A stretch of 9,347 bases of DNA from an uncultured Bacteroidota bacterium (lineage in GTDB: Bacteria; Bacteroidota; Bacteroidia; Flavobacteriales; Flavobacteriaceae). Each line of letters opens with the position of its first letter. Position 1 is the stretch's first letter. A program made the position numbers and the translations under genes. The notes beneath the pieces are model-generated. The model was given only the letters and a program-made list of their open reading frames with translations, was not told the DNA's origin and ran no database searches. Below, one piece after another: positions 1 through 6,127 of this stretch. The stretch lies in NCBI GenBank assembly GCA_903837025.1, contig CAILTC010000578.1:1-9347 (forward strand), given 5' to 3'.

Positions 1-977
1 CTGATGTTTTCTTCCATGATAAAAGAGAAGTCTATAGAAGATAGTGAAATTAAAAGTTGGTTTCTTTTGACAATAAAGCAAGGCATATAAGGTTCTAAAA
101 CGGCACCTTTTGCAACGCTAGTTCCTGGTAAAGTTGGATTGATAAACGATTTTACAAATAAAGGAATTTCCTTTTTCTGTAAAGGTTGTAATGTTTTTGG
201 GTGTATTACCGTTGCACCATAAAACGCTAATTCGATGGCTTCGCGATACGAAATTTGGTTCAATAAACTGGCGTTTTCAAAATACCTCGGATCAGCATTC
301 ATCACTCCGGGAACATCTTTCCAGATGGTCACACTTTCGGCATTGAGGCAATAAGCAAAAATAGCGGCAGTATAATCCGAACCTTCACGACCCAAAGTGG
401 TGGTAAAATTATTTTCGTCAGAACCCAAGAATCCTTGAGTAATATTCAACGAGTTTTGTTTTACGTTTTTGGAAATATTTTTTTGAGTTAAATCCCAATC
501 TACTTCAGCATCTCTGTAATTAGAATTTGTTTTTATGAAGTTTCTAACATCAAGCCATTGGGTTTTAATTCCCATAAAAGTCATGAAATGACTCAAAATT
601 GTAGTCGAAATCAATTCGCCATAACTCACGATTTGGTCATAGACAAAATTGTAATTCGGTGATTTATTATGTGCCAAGAAATATTCTAAATCAGAAAACT
701 GTGAATTTACGGCTGTAAAAACCTCGTTTTTTTCGTTTTCGAATAAATCCAACAAAACTTGATTGTGGTATTTTTTTACTTCTTGAACCGATGCATTTAA
801 TTCTGTTGATTTATCGAAATAATTTTTTATGACTACTTCAAGTGCATTTGTTGTTTTCCCCATTGCGGAAACCACCAATAATACGTCTTCGTAACCTGCT
901 GTTTGCAAAACACTATATACGTTTTTAATTCCTTCGGCATCTTTAACGGAAGCGCCACCAAATTTGAATACTCTCAT
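1..977 (-). CDS. Aspartate kinase, N-terminal part (truncated by the window edge)
   Basis: Phosphorylates L-aspartate with ATP, the first step towards lysine, threonine, methionine and diaminopimelate. The frame is open from ATG at 977 to the left edge: 325 full codons with no stop, so roughly the last 90 residues of a usual 415-420 aa monofunctional enzyme are missing. It begins MRVFKFGGASVKDAEG, the kinase N-terminal signature KFGG(T/S)SV with Ala in place of Thr/Ser at residue 9. Residues 196-205 read GREGSDYTAA, the counterpart of the usual GRGGSDxTA loop, and 219-231 read WKDVPGVMNADPR, the nucleotide-binding segment. The visible C-terminal end (around 300-325) enters the first ACT regulatory domain. 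No homoserine dehydrogenase part can be seen, so a ThrA-type fusion cannot be formally excluded. The acetyltransferase gene lies 106 bp upstream on the same strand, so co-transcription is possible. Family call is secure; the lysC/thrA subtype is not. Confidence 0.95.
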   Translation of the reverse strand, partial: MRVFKFGGASVKDAEGIKNVYSVLQTAGYEDVLLVVSAMGKTTNALEVVIKNYFDKSTELNASVQEVKKYHNQVLLDLFENEKNEVFTAVNSQFSDLEYFLAHNKSPNYNFVYDQIVSYGELISTTILSHFMTFMGIKTQWLDVRNFIKTNSNYRDAEVDWDLTQKNISKNVKQNSLNITQGFLGSDENNFTTTLGREGSDYTAAIFAYCLNAESVTIWKDVPGVMNADPRYFENASLLNQISYREAIELAFYGATVIHPKTLQPLQKKEIPLFVKSFINPTLPGTSVAKGAVLEPYMPCFIVKRNQLLISLSSIDFSFIMEENI

Positions 978-988
978 TTTAATTTATG

Positions 989-1014
989 ATTTCAGATTTT
1001 CCATTTCAGATTTT
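989..1014. repeat. Two direct copies of a 12-bp unit in the aspartate kinase leader
   Basis: ATTTCAGATTTT occurs at 989-1000 and again at 1003-1014, a 14-bp period. On the coding (minus) strand this is AAAATCTGAAAT twice, ending about 11 nt before the aspartate kinase start codon. It lies in the presumed 5' leader. It may be simple AT-rich slippage sequence; no function is evident. Confidence 0.6.
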
Positions 1015-1083
1015 AGATGAAATGTAAAAGCGATTTGTTTATATTTTTATTTTTTTTTAACTATCATTTTTTGGATATCACCA

Positions 1084-1608
1084 TTATATTTTTCCAGTTT
1101 CGGCTACATCTCTTTTGGAGCGGGTCGGGGAGAGGATTTTATTTTCAACGAAATAGTTAATTGCGGCTTCATCCATTTGTGCCACTCTCCATTCGTCAAA
1201 TACTTTTGCCCCCGATTTTTCATAGAAATCGATTGCCGTCGTGTTCCAGTCTAGAACGTTCCAATCGATTCTTCGAACTTTATCTTTTTTGGCTTGTTTC
1301 ATGATTTCAGAATACAAAGCATAACCAAGGCCGGTTCCGCGCATCGTTTCTTTTACTACCAAATCTTCCAAATGAATTGTTTTTCCTTTCCAGGTCGAAT
1401 AGCGGTAATAATACAATGCGATCCCAACAATCTCATTCTCAACTTCGGCTACAAAAACATAAAATAAGGGAACAGGACCAAAACCATCCCGAATCAAATC
1501 TTCAACAGTTACTAGAACGGCATCTGGTTCCTTTTCGAAAACGGCCAATTCTTGTATAAGTCCTAAAACGGCTTTCATGTCTTCGGGATTTCCTTTTCGT
1601 ATAATCAT
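1084..1608 (-). CDS. GNAT N-acetyltransferase, spermidine/diamine acetyltransferase (SSAT)-like
   Basis: Predicted to transfer an acetyl group from acetyl-CoA to an amine; the exact substrate (polyamine, thialysine or another small amine) cannot be read from sequence. It follows eukaryotic SSAT closely: LIQELAVFE (17-25), DLIRDGFG (37-44), VAEV (53-56), YYYRYSTWKGK (66-76), LEDLVV (80-85), the acetyl-CoA loop RGTGLG (90-95), WNTTAIDFYEKSGA (121-134) with Tyr129 at the position of SSAT's catalytic Tyr140, and EWR (139-141). The start MIIRKG fits family N-termini. The domain should end near NYFVENK (151-157); the remaining 17 residues are highly charged and most are encoded by a dispersed repeat (1104-1138), so they look acquired. 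It has its own promoter at 1671-1678 and is divergent from fbp. Confidence 0.88.
   Translation of the reverse strand: MIIRKGNPEDMKAVLGLIQELAVFEKEPDAVLVTVEDLIRDGFGPVPLFYVFVAEVENEIVGIALYYYRYSTWKGKTIHLEDLVVKETMRGTGLGYALYSEIMKQAKKDKVRRIDWNVLDWNTTAIDFYEKSGAKVFDEWRVAQMDEAAINYFVENKILSPTRSKRDVAETGKI
1104..1138 (-). repeat. Dispersed GC-rich repeat, copy A (inside the acetyltransferase 3' end)
   Basis: This matches 2867-2903 in the same orientation at about 29 of 35 positions with one 2-nt gap. Shared blocks are CT-CATCT, GGAG, GGG and GGGG plus AGAGGATT. On the minus strand it reads as CCTCTCCCC-ACCC-CTCCA, a style of degenerate interspersed palindromic repeat often met between flavobacterial genes (recollection, not searched). 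It is more GC-rich than its surroundings. Here it lies within the reading frame and codes for about the first 12 residues (ILSPTRSKRDVA) of the protein's extra tail. The CTCCA/TGGAG hairpin visible in copy B is broken in this copy. Confidence 0.6.
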
Positions 1609-1637
1609 CGTTTTATTTTTATTTAGGTGATAAAATT

Positions 1638-1670
1638 TTGTTTAAAGCACTAAATTACTGCTTTAAACAA
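1638..1670. promoter_or_regulatory. Perfect 12-bp inverted repeat between the divergent acetyltransferase and fbp promoters
   Basis: Left arm TTGTTTAAAGCA (1638-1649), 9-nt spacer (1650-1658), right arm TGCTTTAAACAA (1659-1670), with no mismatch. The right arm touches the acetyltransferase -7 element (1671-1678), so that gene's transcription start would fall inside the repeat. A transcript would therefore carry only part of the hairpin, which favours a DNA operator over an RNA structure. It is about 60 bp upstream of the fbp -7 element and could act on either gene. No regulator gene is adjacent. Confidence 0.55.
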
Positions 1671-1678
1671 CAAATATA
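1671..1678 (-). promoter_or_regulatory. Acetyltransferase promoter, -7 element
   Basis: TATATTTG on the minus strand matches the Bacteroidota TAnnTTTG consensus exactly, 62 bp upstream of the acetyltransferase start codon. There is no clear TTTG -33 element at the usual 17-23 nt spacing; a TTTC lies only 14 nt upstream. The leader would be about 55 nt, longer than those of the other genes here. Confidence 0.5.
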
Positions 1679-1710
1679 CAATACTGATAAACGAAATAAA
1701 TAGGATTCAA

Positions 1711-1738
1711 TTTGTTTTCACAAAAAAGCCTACATTTG
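1711..1738 (+). promoter_or_regulatory. fbp promoter
   Basis: TTTG (1711-1714), 16 nt, then TACATTTG (1731-1738): an exact -7 element and a full -33 element, with spacing one base below the usual 17-23. The predicted start of transcription is near 1744, giving a leader of about 25 nt before the ATG at 1769. No Shine-Dalgarno sequence is visible, as is common in this phylum. Confidence 0.65.
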
Positions 1739-1768
1739 TGACTTCAAAACAACTACAACGATTTCGTA

Positions 1769-2788
1769 ATGGAAGAAAGCAACAAAACATTAGGCGAATT
1801 TATTATCGAAAACCAAACTGCCTTTCAATATTCGTCAGGCGAATTATCTAGAATCATCAATTCGATTCGGTTGGCGGCCAAAGTGGTCAATTACAAAGTG
1901 AATAAAGCGGGTTTGGTCGACATTGTTGGCGCAGCCGGTGCACAGAATATTCAAGGCGAAGATCAACAAAAATTAGATGTTTATGCTAATGAGGTTTTTA
2001 TTCAAACCCTGATCAACCGTGAGATTGTTTGCGGAATTGCTTCCGAAGAAAATGATGATTTTATAACCGTGCAAGGTTCAGACAATAGTCATAACAATAA
2101 ATATGTGGTTTTAATGGATCCGCTTGATGGATCATCTAACATCGATGTGAATGTTTCGGTGGGAACTATTTTTTCGGTTTACAGGCGTATTACGCCAATA
2201 GGAACTCCGGTTACTCTAGAAGATTTTTTGCAACCTGGTATTAATCAAGTTGCAGCTGGATATGTAATTTATGGTACTTCGACAATGCTGGTTTATACCA
2301 CAGGTTTTGGAGTAAACGGATTTACTTTGAACCCTGCAATTGGTACCTTTTATTTGTCACATCCCAAGATGGAGTTCCCAAAAGATGGTTCTATTTATTC
2401 TATTAATGAAGGGAATTATGTCCATTTTCCACAAGGTGTAAAAAATTATTTAAAATATTGTCAGCTTGAGGAAGAAGATCGTCCTTATACTTCTCGATAT
2501 ATTGGAAGTTTAGTTTCGGATATTCATAGAAATATGATCAAGGGTGGAATTTATTTGTATCCTACTAGCACAAAAGCACCAAAAGGGAAATTGCGATTGC
2601 TTTATGAATGCAATCCTATGGCGTTTATTGTAGAACAAGCAGGAGGAAAAGCATCGGATGGATTCAACAGAATTATGGAAATTCAACCTACAGAATTGCA
2701 CGAAAGAGTTCCTTTTTTCTGCGGAAGCAATAATATGGTCGAAAAAGCGGAACAATTTATGCAAGAAGCAAAACTGAGTAAATACTAA
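1769..2788 (+). CDS. fbp: Class 1 fructose-1,6-bisphosphatase
   Basis: Hydrolyses fructose-1,6-bisphosphate to fructose-6-phosphate plus phosphate, the committed cytoplasmic step of gluconeogenesis. The 339 aa length is normal for class 1 (330-340). Visible signatures: ASEEN (91-95, metal-binding glutamates), [10 protein letters not shown] (117-126, the Mg2+/phosphate site), [12 protein letters not shown] (243-254), the substrate-binding stretch [12 protein letters not shown] (272-283) with Glu280 as the catalytic/metal glutamate, and AGGKASDG (291-298). The N-terminal part has [16 protein letters not shown] (42-57), matching the regulatory loop region of bacterial Fbp. The start [12 protein letters not shown] fits the family (compare MKTLGEFI openings). 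It has its own promoter at 1711-1738 and a strong terminator at 2812-2841, so it is monocistronic. All expected active-site residues are present. Confidence 0.97.
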   Translation: MEESNKTLGEFIIENQTAFQYSSGELSRIINSIRLAAKVVNYKVNKAGLVDIVGAAGAQNIQGEDQQKLDVYANEVFIQTLINREIVCGIASEENDDFITVQGSDNSHNNKYVVLMDPLDGSSNIDVNVSVGTIFSVYRRITPIGTPVTLEDFLQPGINQVAAGYVIYGTSTMLVYTTGFGVNGFTLNPAIGTFYLSHPKMEFPKDGSIYSINEGNYVHFPQGVKNYLKYCQLEEEDRPYTSRYIGSLVSDIHRNMIKGGIYLYPTSTKAPKGKLRLLYECNPMAFIVEQAGGKASDGFNRIMEIQPTELHERVPFFCGSNNMVEKAEQFMQEAKLSKY

Positions 2789-2811
2789 ACAGTTCTATTT
2801 GGTATAAAAAC

Positions 2812-2841
2812 AAAGAGCTTCAACGAATGTTGAAGCTCTTT
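2812..2841. terminator. Bidirectional rho-independent terminator between fbp and the TerB-like gene
   Basis: Perfect 13-bp stem AAAGAGCTTCAAC (2812-2824) / GTTGAAGCTCTTT (2829-2841) with a GAAT loop. It sits 23 bp after the fbp stop and 60 bp after (in its own direction) the stop of the converging TerB-like gene. On the minus strand the stem runs into TTTGTTTTT, a good U-tract; on the plus strand the stem ends in CTCTTT and then AT-rich sequence. Confidence 0.9.
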
Positions 2842-2866
2842 CAAAATAATAATTTTCCAAAATCAA

Positions 2867-2903
2867 CTCCATCTTGTATGGAGTGGGTTGGGGAGAGAGG
2901 ATT
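2867..2903 (-). repeat. Dispersed GC-rich repeat, copy B (intergenic)
   Basis: Second copy of the element at 1104-1138, same orientation. It contains a 6-bp hairpin ACTCCA (2866-2871) / TGGAGT (2879-2884) with a 7-nt loop, then GGGTTGGGGAGAGAGG. Its end abuts, and by two bases overlaps, the stop codon of the TerB-like gene (2902-2904). Both copies in the window are thus fixed to the 3' ends of minus-strand genes. Confidence 0.6.
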
Positions 2904-3333
2904 ATCGATTCATATTTTGCATTTCAAAAATAAAGGAATCTAGATCTACTTTTCGATCTATTAATGATAGGGCTTTATCAACAATATAATTTACATTTCC
3001 AGGGGTAAATCCTAGCGCCAACGAAAATCTTCGTAGTAATGAATCTTGTTTATCTCCTAAATGATGATCTACATGAACCATTCGGGTTAAATCATACAAA
3101 CGCTCTAGTCTTTGCGTATATAAATAAGGAGGGTTAATAGGATATTTCAAAGGATTCTCTAAAATATCAGCATATTCTGTTTCTGAAATTTCCAGATGTA
3201 AGGCTAGTTTATCTAAAAAAGCCTGTTCTTGTGGGGTAATTTTTCCATCAGCAACTGCAACACGAACGATTGCGGAAAAATGTCCTCTGTTTCTTTGATT
3301 AAATTCGTTGTCGAATAGGTCTGAAATTGGCAT
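2902..3333 (-). CDS. TerB-like (tellurite resistance/DUF533-type fold) helical protein
   Basis: A small cytoplasmic all-helical protein of 143 aa. It resembles the TerB domain: AIVRVAVADGKITPQEQAFL (21-40) carries the typical ADGxIxxxE motif (Asp29, Gly30, Glu36) and a second similar turn appears at VHVDHHLGDKQ (86-96). TerB-type domains bind divalent metal ions in characterised members; the role of free-standing flavobacterial versions is not established. No signal peptide or membrane segment is seen. No other ter gene is nearby, so tellurite resistance should not be inferred. The start MPISDLF is supported by an exact promoter 20 bp upstream. It is convergent with fbp, sharing the terminator at 2812-2841, and divergent from the HupE-like gene. 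Confidence 0.75.
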   Translation of the reverse strand: MPISDLFDNEFNQRNRGHFSAIVRVAVADGKITPQEQAFLDKLALHLEISETEYADILENPLKYPINPPYLYTQRLERLYDLTRMVHVDHHLGDKQDSLLRRFSLALGFTPGNVNYIVDKALSLIDRKVDLDSFIFEMQNMNR

Positions 3334-3353
3334 AATAATAGTTTTTAGTCTAA

Positions 3354-3384
3354 CAAAGATAATTCTATTTCGAATTTAATGAAA
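3354..3384 (-). promoter_or_regulatory. Promoter of the TerB-like gene
   Basis: On the minus strand TTTC (3384-3381), 19 nt, then TATCTTTG (3361-3354), an exact TAnnTTTG. The element ends 20 bp before the start codon, giving a leader of about 13-15 nt. The layout (TTTC, N19, TATCTTTG) is the same as for the DUF3109 gene at 8551-8581. Confidence 0.7.
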
Positions 3385-3477
3385 GTCAATTTCTGATTAT
3401 TTTATTCATTTTATTAAAATAAATTGGATAAGAATGGCTTTTAACAATTCGTTTCAATCTATTTTCAAAATAAATTG

Positions 3478-3485
3478 TAAGTTTG
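3478..3485 (+). promoter_or_regulatory. Promoter -7 element of the HupE-dCMP deaminase-S41 operon
   Basis: TAAGTTTG matches TAnnTTTG exactly; a partial -33 element TTTC lies at 3452-3455 (22-nt spacer). The start codon follows 28 bp downstream, giving a leader of about 20 nt. Confidence 0.6.
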
Positions 3486-3513
3486 GCAGCCCCTAACTTT
3501 AAAACTATTTATT

Positions 3514-4107
3514 ATGTCTGAATTTTGGATTTTTTTTGAAAAAGGGGCAAGGCATATTCTTGATTTAGTTGCTTACAACCACATCTTATTTTTAATTGCG
3601 TTAACTGTTTCTTATACCTTTAAGGATTGGAAAAGGTTGTTGATTTTTACCTTTGTTTTTACACTTTGTCATACCCTAGCGTTGTTATTGTCTGTTTTTG
3701 GAGTGGTTATTATAAGAGGCAATTTAGCTGGTTTTTTAGTTCCAATAACGATTTTAATTGTGGCAATTTTCAATCTTTTTTCTGCTGGGAAATCATCAAA
3801 AAACGGAAGTATTAATGTAGTGGTTTTTATTACTTTGTTTTTTGGCATTATAGACGGATTGGATTTTGCAACTAGTTTTAAATCGATGCTTGTTGGTTCG
3901 CCACAATCTAAATTCTTACCAATAATGGAGTTCTCTCTCGGAATAGAAATGTCTCAAATAATTGTAATTTTTATTGTTTTAATAATTTCGTATATTGTGC
4001 AAACATTCTTTCGATTCTCAAAACGAGATTGGATTTTAGTGATGTCCTCTTTTGTAGTTGGTGTTGTTTTACCAATGATTATCAAAAGTGAGATTTGGAA
4101 CAGATAA
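3514..4107 (+). CDS. HupE/UreJ-type integral membrane protein
   Basis: A 197 aa polytopic inner-membrane protein with about six hydrophobic segments (roughly 21-36, 42-63, 71-90, 100-115, 138-165 and 175-190). It matches the HupE/UreJ_2 pattern: GARHILD...YNH (11-23), the FTLCHTLALLLS segment (49-60, His53), a conserved Phe-Gly-x-x-x-Gly region at 110-118, and EFSLGIEMSQ (139-148). HupE and UreJ proteins are linked to nickel or cobalt uptake for hydrogenase and urease, but no such enzyme is near, and the transported species is unknown for this branch. At 114-118 the sequence is DGLDF where I remember HGLGF as usual, a change at a likely metal ligand. First gene of a plus-strand operon; its stop is 8 bp before the dCMP deaminase ATG. 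Confidence 0.78.
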   Translation: MSEFWIFFEKGARHILDLVAYNHILFLIALTVSYTFKDWKRLLIFTFVFTLCHTLALLLSVFGVVIIRGNLAGFLVPITILIVAIFNLFSAGKSSKNGSINVVVFITLFFGIIDGLDFATSFKSMLVGSPQSKFLPIMEFSLGIEMSQIIVIFIVLIISYIVQTFFRFSKRDWILVMSSFVVGVVLPMIIKSEIWNR

Positions 4108-4115
4108 ATATAAAA

Positions 4116-4544
4116 ATGGAAAAGAAAAAATTAAATAAATACGACAAAGCTTATCTTAGGATTGCCAAAGAATGGAGTCTTTTGTCCTATTGCAAACGCA
4201 AACAAGTAGGTGCAATAATCGTTAGAGACCGAATGATAATTTCTGATGGGTACAACGGAACTCCTTCTGGTTTTGAGAACTGCTGTGAGGATAGTGAAGG
4301 CTTGACGAATTGGTATGTGCTTCATGCAGAAGCGAATGCAATACTTAAAGTGGCGCGATCTACACAAACTTGTGAAGGAGCAACATTATATATCACCCTT
4401 TCTCCTTGCAAAGAATGTAGCAAATTGATACATCAATCGGGTATAAAAAGAGTCGTTTATCAATCGGCATATAAAGACACTTCGGGAGTAGATTTTCTGG
4501 TTAAAGCTGGGGTTGTCGTTGAACAAATTGAAGTTTTAGGATAA
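4116..4544 (+). CDS. Deoxycytidylate (dCMP) deaminase
   Basis: Deaminates dCMP to dUMP, the precursor used by thymidylate synthase, in the cytoplasm. I place the start at ATG 4116 (142 aa, MEKKKLNKYDKAYL). A longer frame from TTG 4095 would overlap the upstream gene by 13 bp and adds only seven non-conserved residues. With the ATG numbering, Zn2+ is held by His70 in HAEANAI (Glu72 the proton shuttle) and by Cys98 and Cys101 in SPCKEC. YNGTPSGFENC (46-56) is the dCMP-deaminase substrate signature that separates it from cytidine and tRNA deaminases. The stop TAA is followed directly by the ATG of the S41 protease gene, implying translational coupling. Complete and apparently active. Confidence 0.94.
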   Translation: MEKKKLNKYDKAYLRIAKEWSLLSYCKRKQVGAIIVRDRMIISDGYNGTPSGFENCCEDSEGLTNWYVLHAEANAILKVARSTQTCEGATLYITLSPCKECSKLIHQSGIKRVVYQSAYKDTSGVDFLVKAGVVVEQIEVLG

Positions 4545-6116
4545 ATGAAAATCAATTCAAAGTATTTCCCAATACTAATTTTTGGAACTCTAGCCTTGGG
4601 TATTGTTCTTGGCGGTTGGCTCAATTTCCCCAATCAAAATCAATTTTTTGCCAAAAATAATTCAAAAACCAAACTCAATAAGCTTATTGATTTTATTAAT
4701 AACGATTATGTTGATAAAGTAAATACAGATTCAATTGTAAATCAAACCGTCGATAAAATAATGGGGCAATTAGATCCTCATTCGGTTTACATTCCGCCAA
4801 GTCAACAAACGCAAATTGCCGAAAATATGAAAGGTAATTTTGTGGGAATTGGAGTCAATTTCTATATGTTTAGAGATTCGGTAGCAATAATAAAACCCAT
4901 TGAAAATGGTCCTTCAGAAAAAGCAGGAATACAATCCGGGGACCGAATTCTTTACGCAGACAAAACGAAATTATTTGGAAGAAAACTGCCAAACGACAGC
5001 TTATTCTCGAAATTGAAAGGAGAAGACGGTTCCGAAATTGAAGTGACAGTTTATAGAAAATCCGCGCGAAAAAATATTAAACTCAAAATAAAACGCGGTG
5101 TCATTCCTATAAAAAGTGTCGATGCTGCCGTGCTTTTGAACCCAACTACAGGCTATATAAAAATAAATCGATTTTCCGAAACTACCTTTAATGAGTTCGA
5201 AAATGGTTTAACCAAATTGAAAAAACAAGGTGCAAAATCACTGATTATTGATCTTCGGGATAATGGCGGAGGATATATGGAAGAAGCCATTGCGATTGCG
5301 GATGAGTTTTTAGGGGATAAGAAATTGATCGTCTTCACGAAAAATCAAAAAGGAACTATCGAAAAAACGTTTGCCACGAACAAAGGAATCTTCGAAAATG
5401 GAAATTTATTTGTTTTAATCAATGAAAATAGTGCATCGGCAAGTGAAATTTTAGCGGGTGCCATTCAGGATAATGATCGAGGAACCATTGTAGGTCGTCG
5501 TTCTTTTGGAAAAGGATTGGTGCAGCGCGAAATGGATTTCGATGACGGATCTGCTGTACGATTGACGGTTGCTAGATATTATACACCTACGGGACGGTCA
5601 ATTCAAAAATCATATTCGAAAGGGAATCAAGCTTATTTTAAAGAGTCCGATTCGCGTTTTGCAAATGGCGAATTGTATCATAAAGACAGTATAAAAACAT
5701 CCAAAACCTTAAAGTATAAAACACCTAAAGGCAAGATTGTTTATGGTGGTGGTGGAATTGTACCTGATGTTTTTGTTCCAATAGAAATGGAGCACAGCAA
5801 GGGGAATGTCTCTTATTTATTGCAATCTGGGATATTGGGGCAATTTGTTTTCGAACAATTAGATCATAATCGAAGTGCTTTTAAGGGATTGTCATTCGAA
5901 CAATTTACTGCAAAAATGAACGAAACGGATTTGTATTTCAGTTCTTTTCAAAAATACATTTCAAAAAATGGATTAGAATTAAATTTAGATTCTAACAAGG
6001 TTATGGTAAAGCGGTTTTTGTCGGCAGAATTTGCTCGACAGCTGTATAATGAGGACAAATATTTTGAAATTGTGTTGAAAGAGGATTCAATGATTAACGC
6101 AATAATCAAGAAATAA
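4545..6116 (+). CDS. Membrane-anchored S41 C-terminal processing protease with PDZ domain
   Basis: A serine/lysine-dyad endopeptidase of the CtpA/Prc type, expected to cut C-terminal tails of periplasmic or outer-membrane proteins. Layout over 523 aa: N-terminal hydrophobic signal-anchor (about 8-28), helical region with LDPHSVYIPP (76-85), PDZ domain (about 95-183, with GIGVNF and PSEKAGIQSGDRIL), then the S41 catalytic core. IDLRDNGGGYMEEA (235-248) is a family signature; Ser298 in NSASASEI and Lys323 in SFGKGLVQ are the predicted dyad, 25 residues apart as in E. coli Prc. TPTGRSIQ (347-354) and GGGIVPD (402-408) complete the domain. There is a C-terminal helical extension of about 110 residues. 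The start is fixed by its position directly after the deaminase stop. It converges on the acyltransferase gene, leaving only 11 bp between stops. Confidence 0.94.
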   Translation: MKINSKYFPILIFGTLALGIVLGGWLNFPNQNQFFAKNNSKTKLNKLIDFINNDYVDKVNTDSIVNQTVDKIMGQLDPHSVYIPPSQQTQIAENMKGNFVGIGVNFYMFRDSVAIIKPIENGPSEKAGIQSGDRILYADKTKLFGRKLPNDSLFSKLKGEDGSEIEVTVYRKSARKNIKLKIKRGVIPIKSVDAAVLLNPTTGYIKINRFSETTFNEFENGLTKLKKQGAKSLIIDLRDNGGGYMEEAIAIADEFLGDKKLIVFTKNQKGTIEKTFATNKGIFENGNLFVLINENSASASEILAGAIQDNDRGTIVGRRSFGKGLVQREMDFDDGSAVRLTVARYYTPTGRSIQKSYSKGNQAYFKESDSRFANGELYHKDSIKTSKTLKYKTPKGKIVYGGGGIVPDVFVPIEMEHSKGNVSYLLQSGILGQFVFEQLDHNRSAFKGLSFEQFTAKMNETDLYFSSFQKYISKNGLELNLDSNKVMVKRFLSAEFARQLYNEDKYFEIVLKEDSMINAIIKK

Positions 6117-6127
6117 TATGCTAAAAT

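Noticed and set aside
2902..3333. Tellurite-resistance function for the TerB-like gene
   Set aside because: Only a TerB-type fold is visible and no other ter operon gene is present; the domain is widespread in unrelated contexts.
3416..3477. AAAATAAATTG occurring twice (3416-3426 and 3467-3477) upstream of the HupE operon
   Set aside because: Low-complexity AT-rich sequence; an 11-bp match of this composition is expected by chance in such DNA.
4095..4115. Upstream TTG start for dCMP deaminase
   Set aside because: It would overlap the HupE-like gene by 13 bp and adds seven residues outside the conserved family N-terminus; ATG at 4116 is better.
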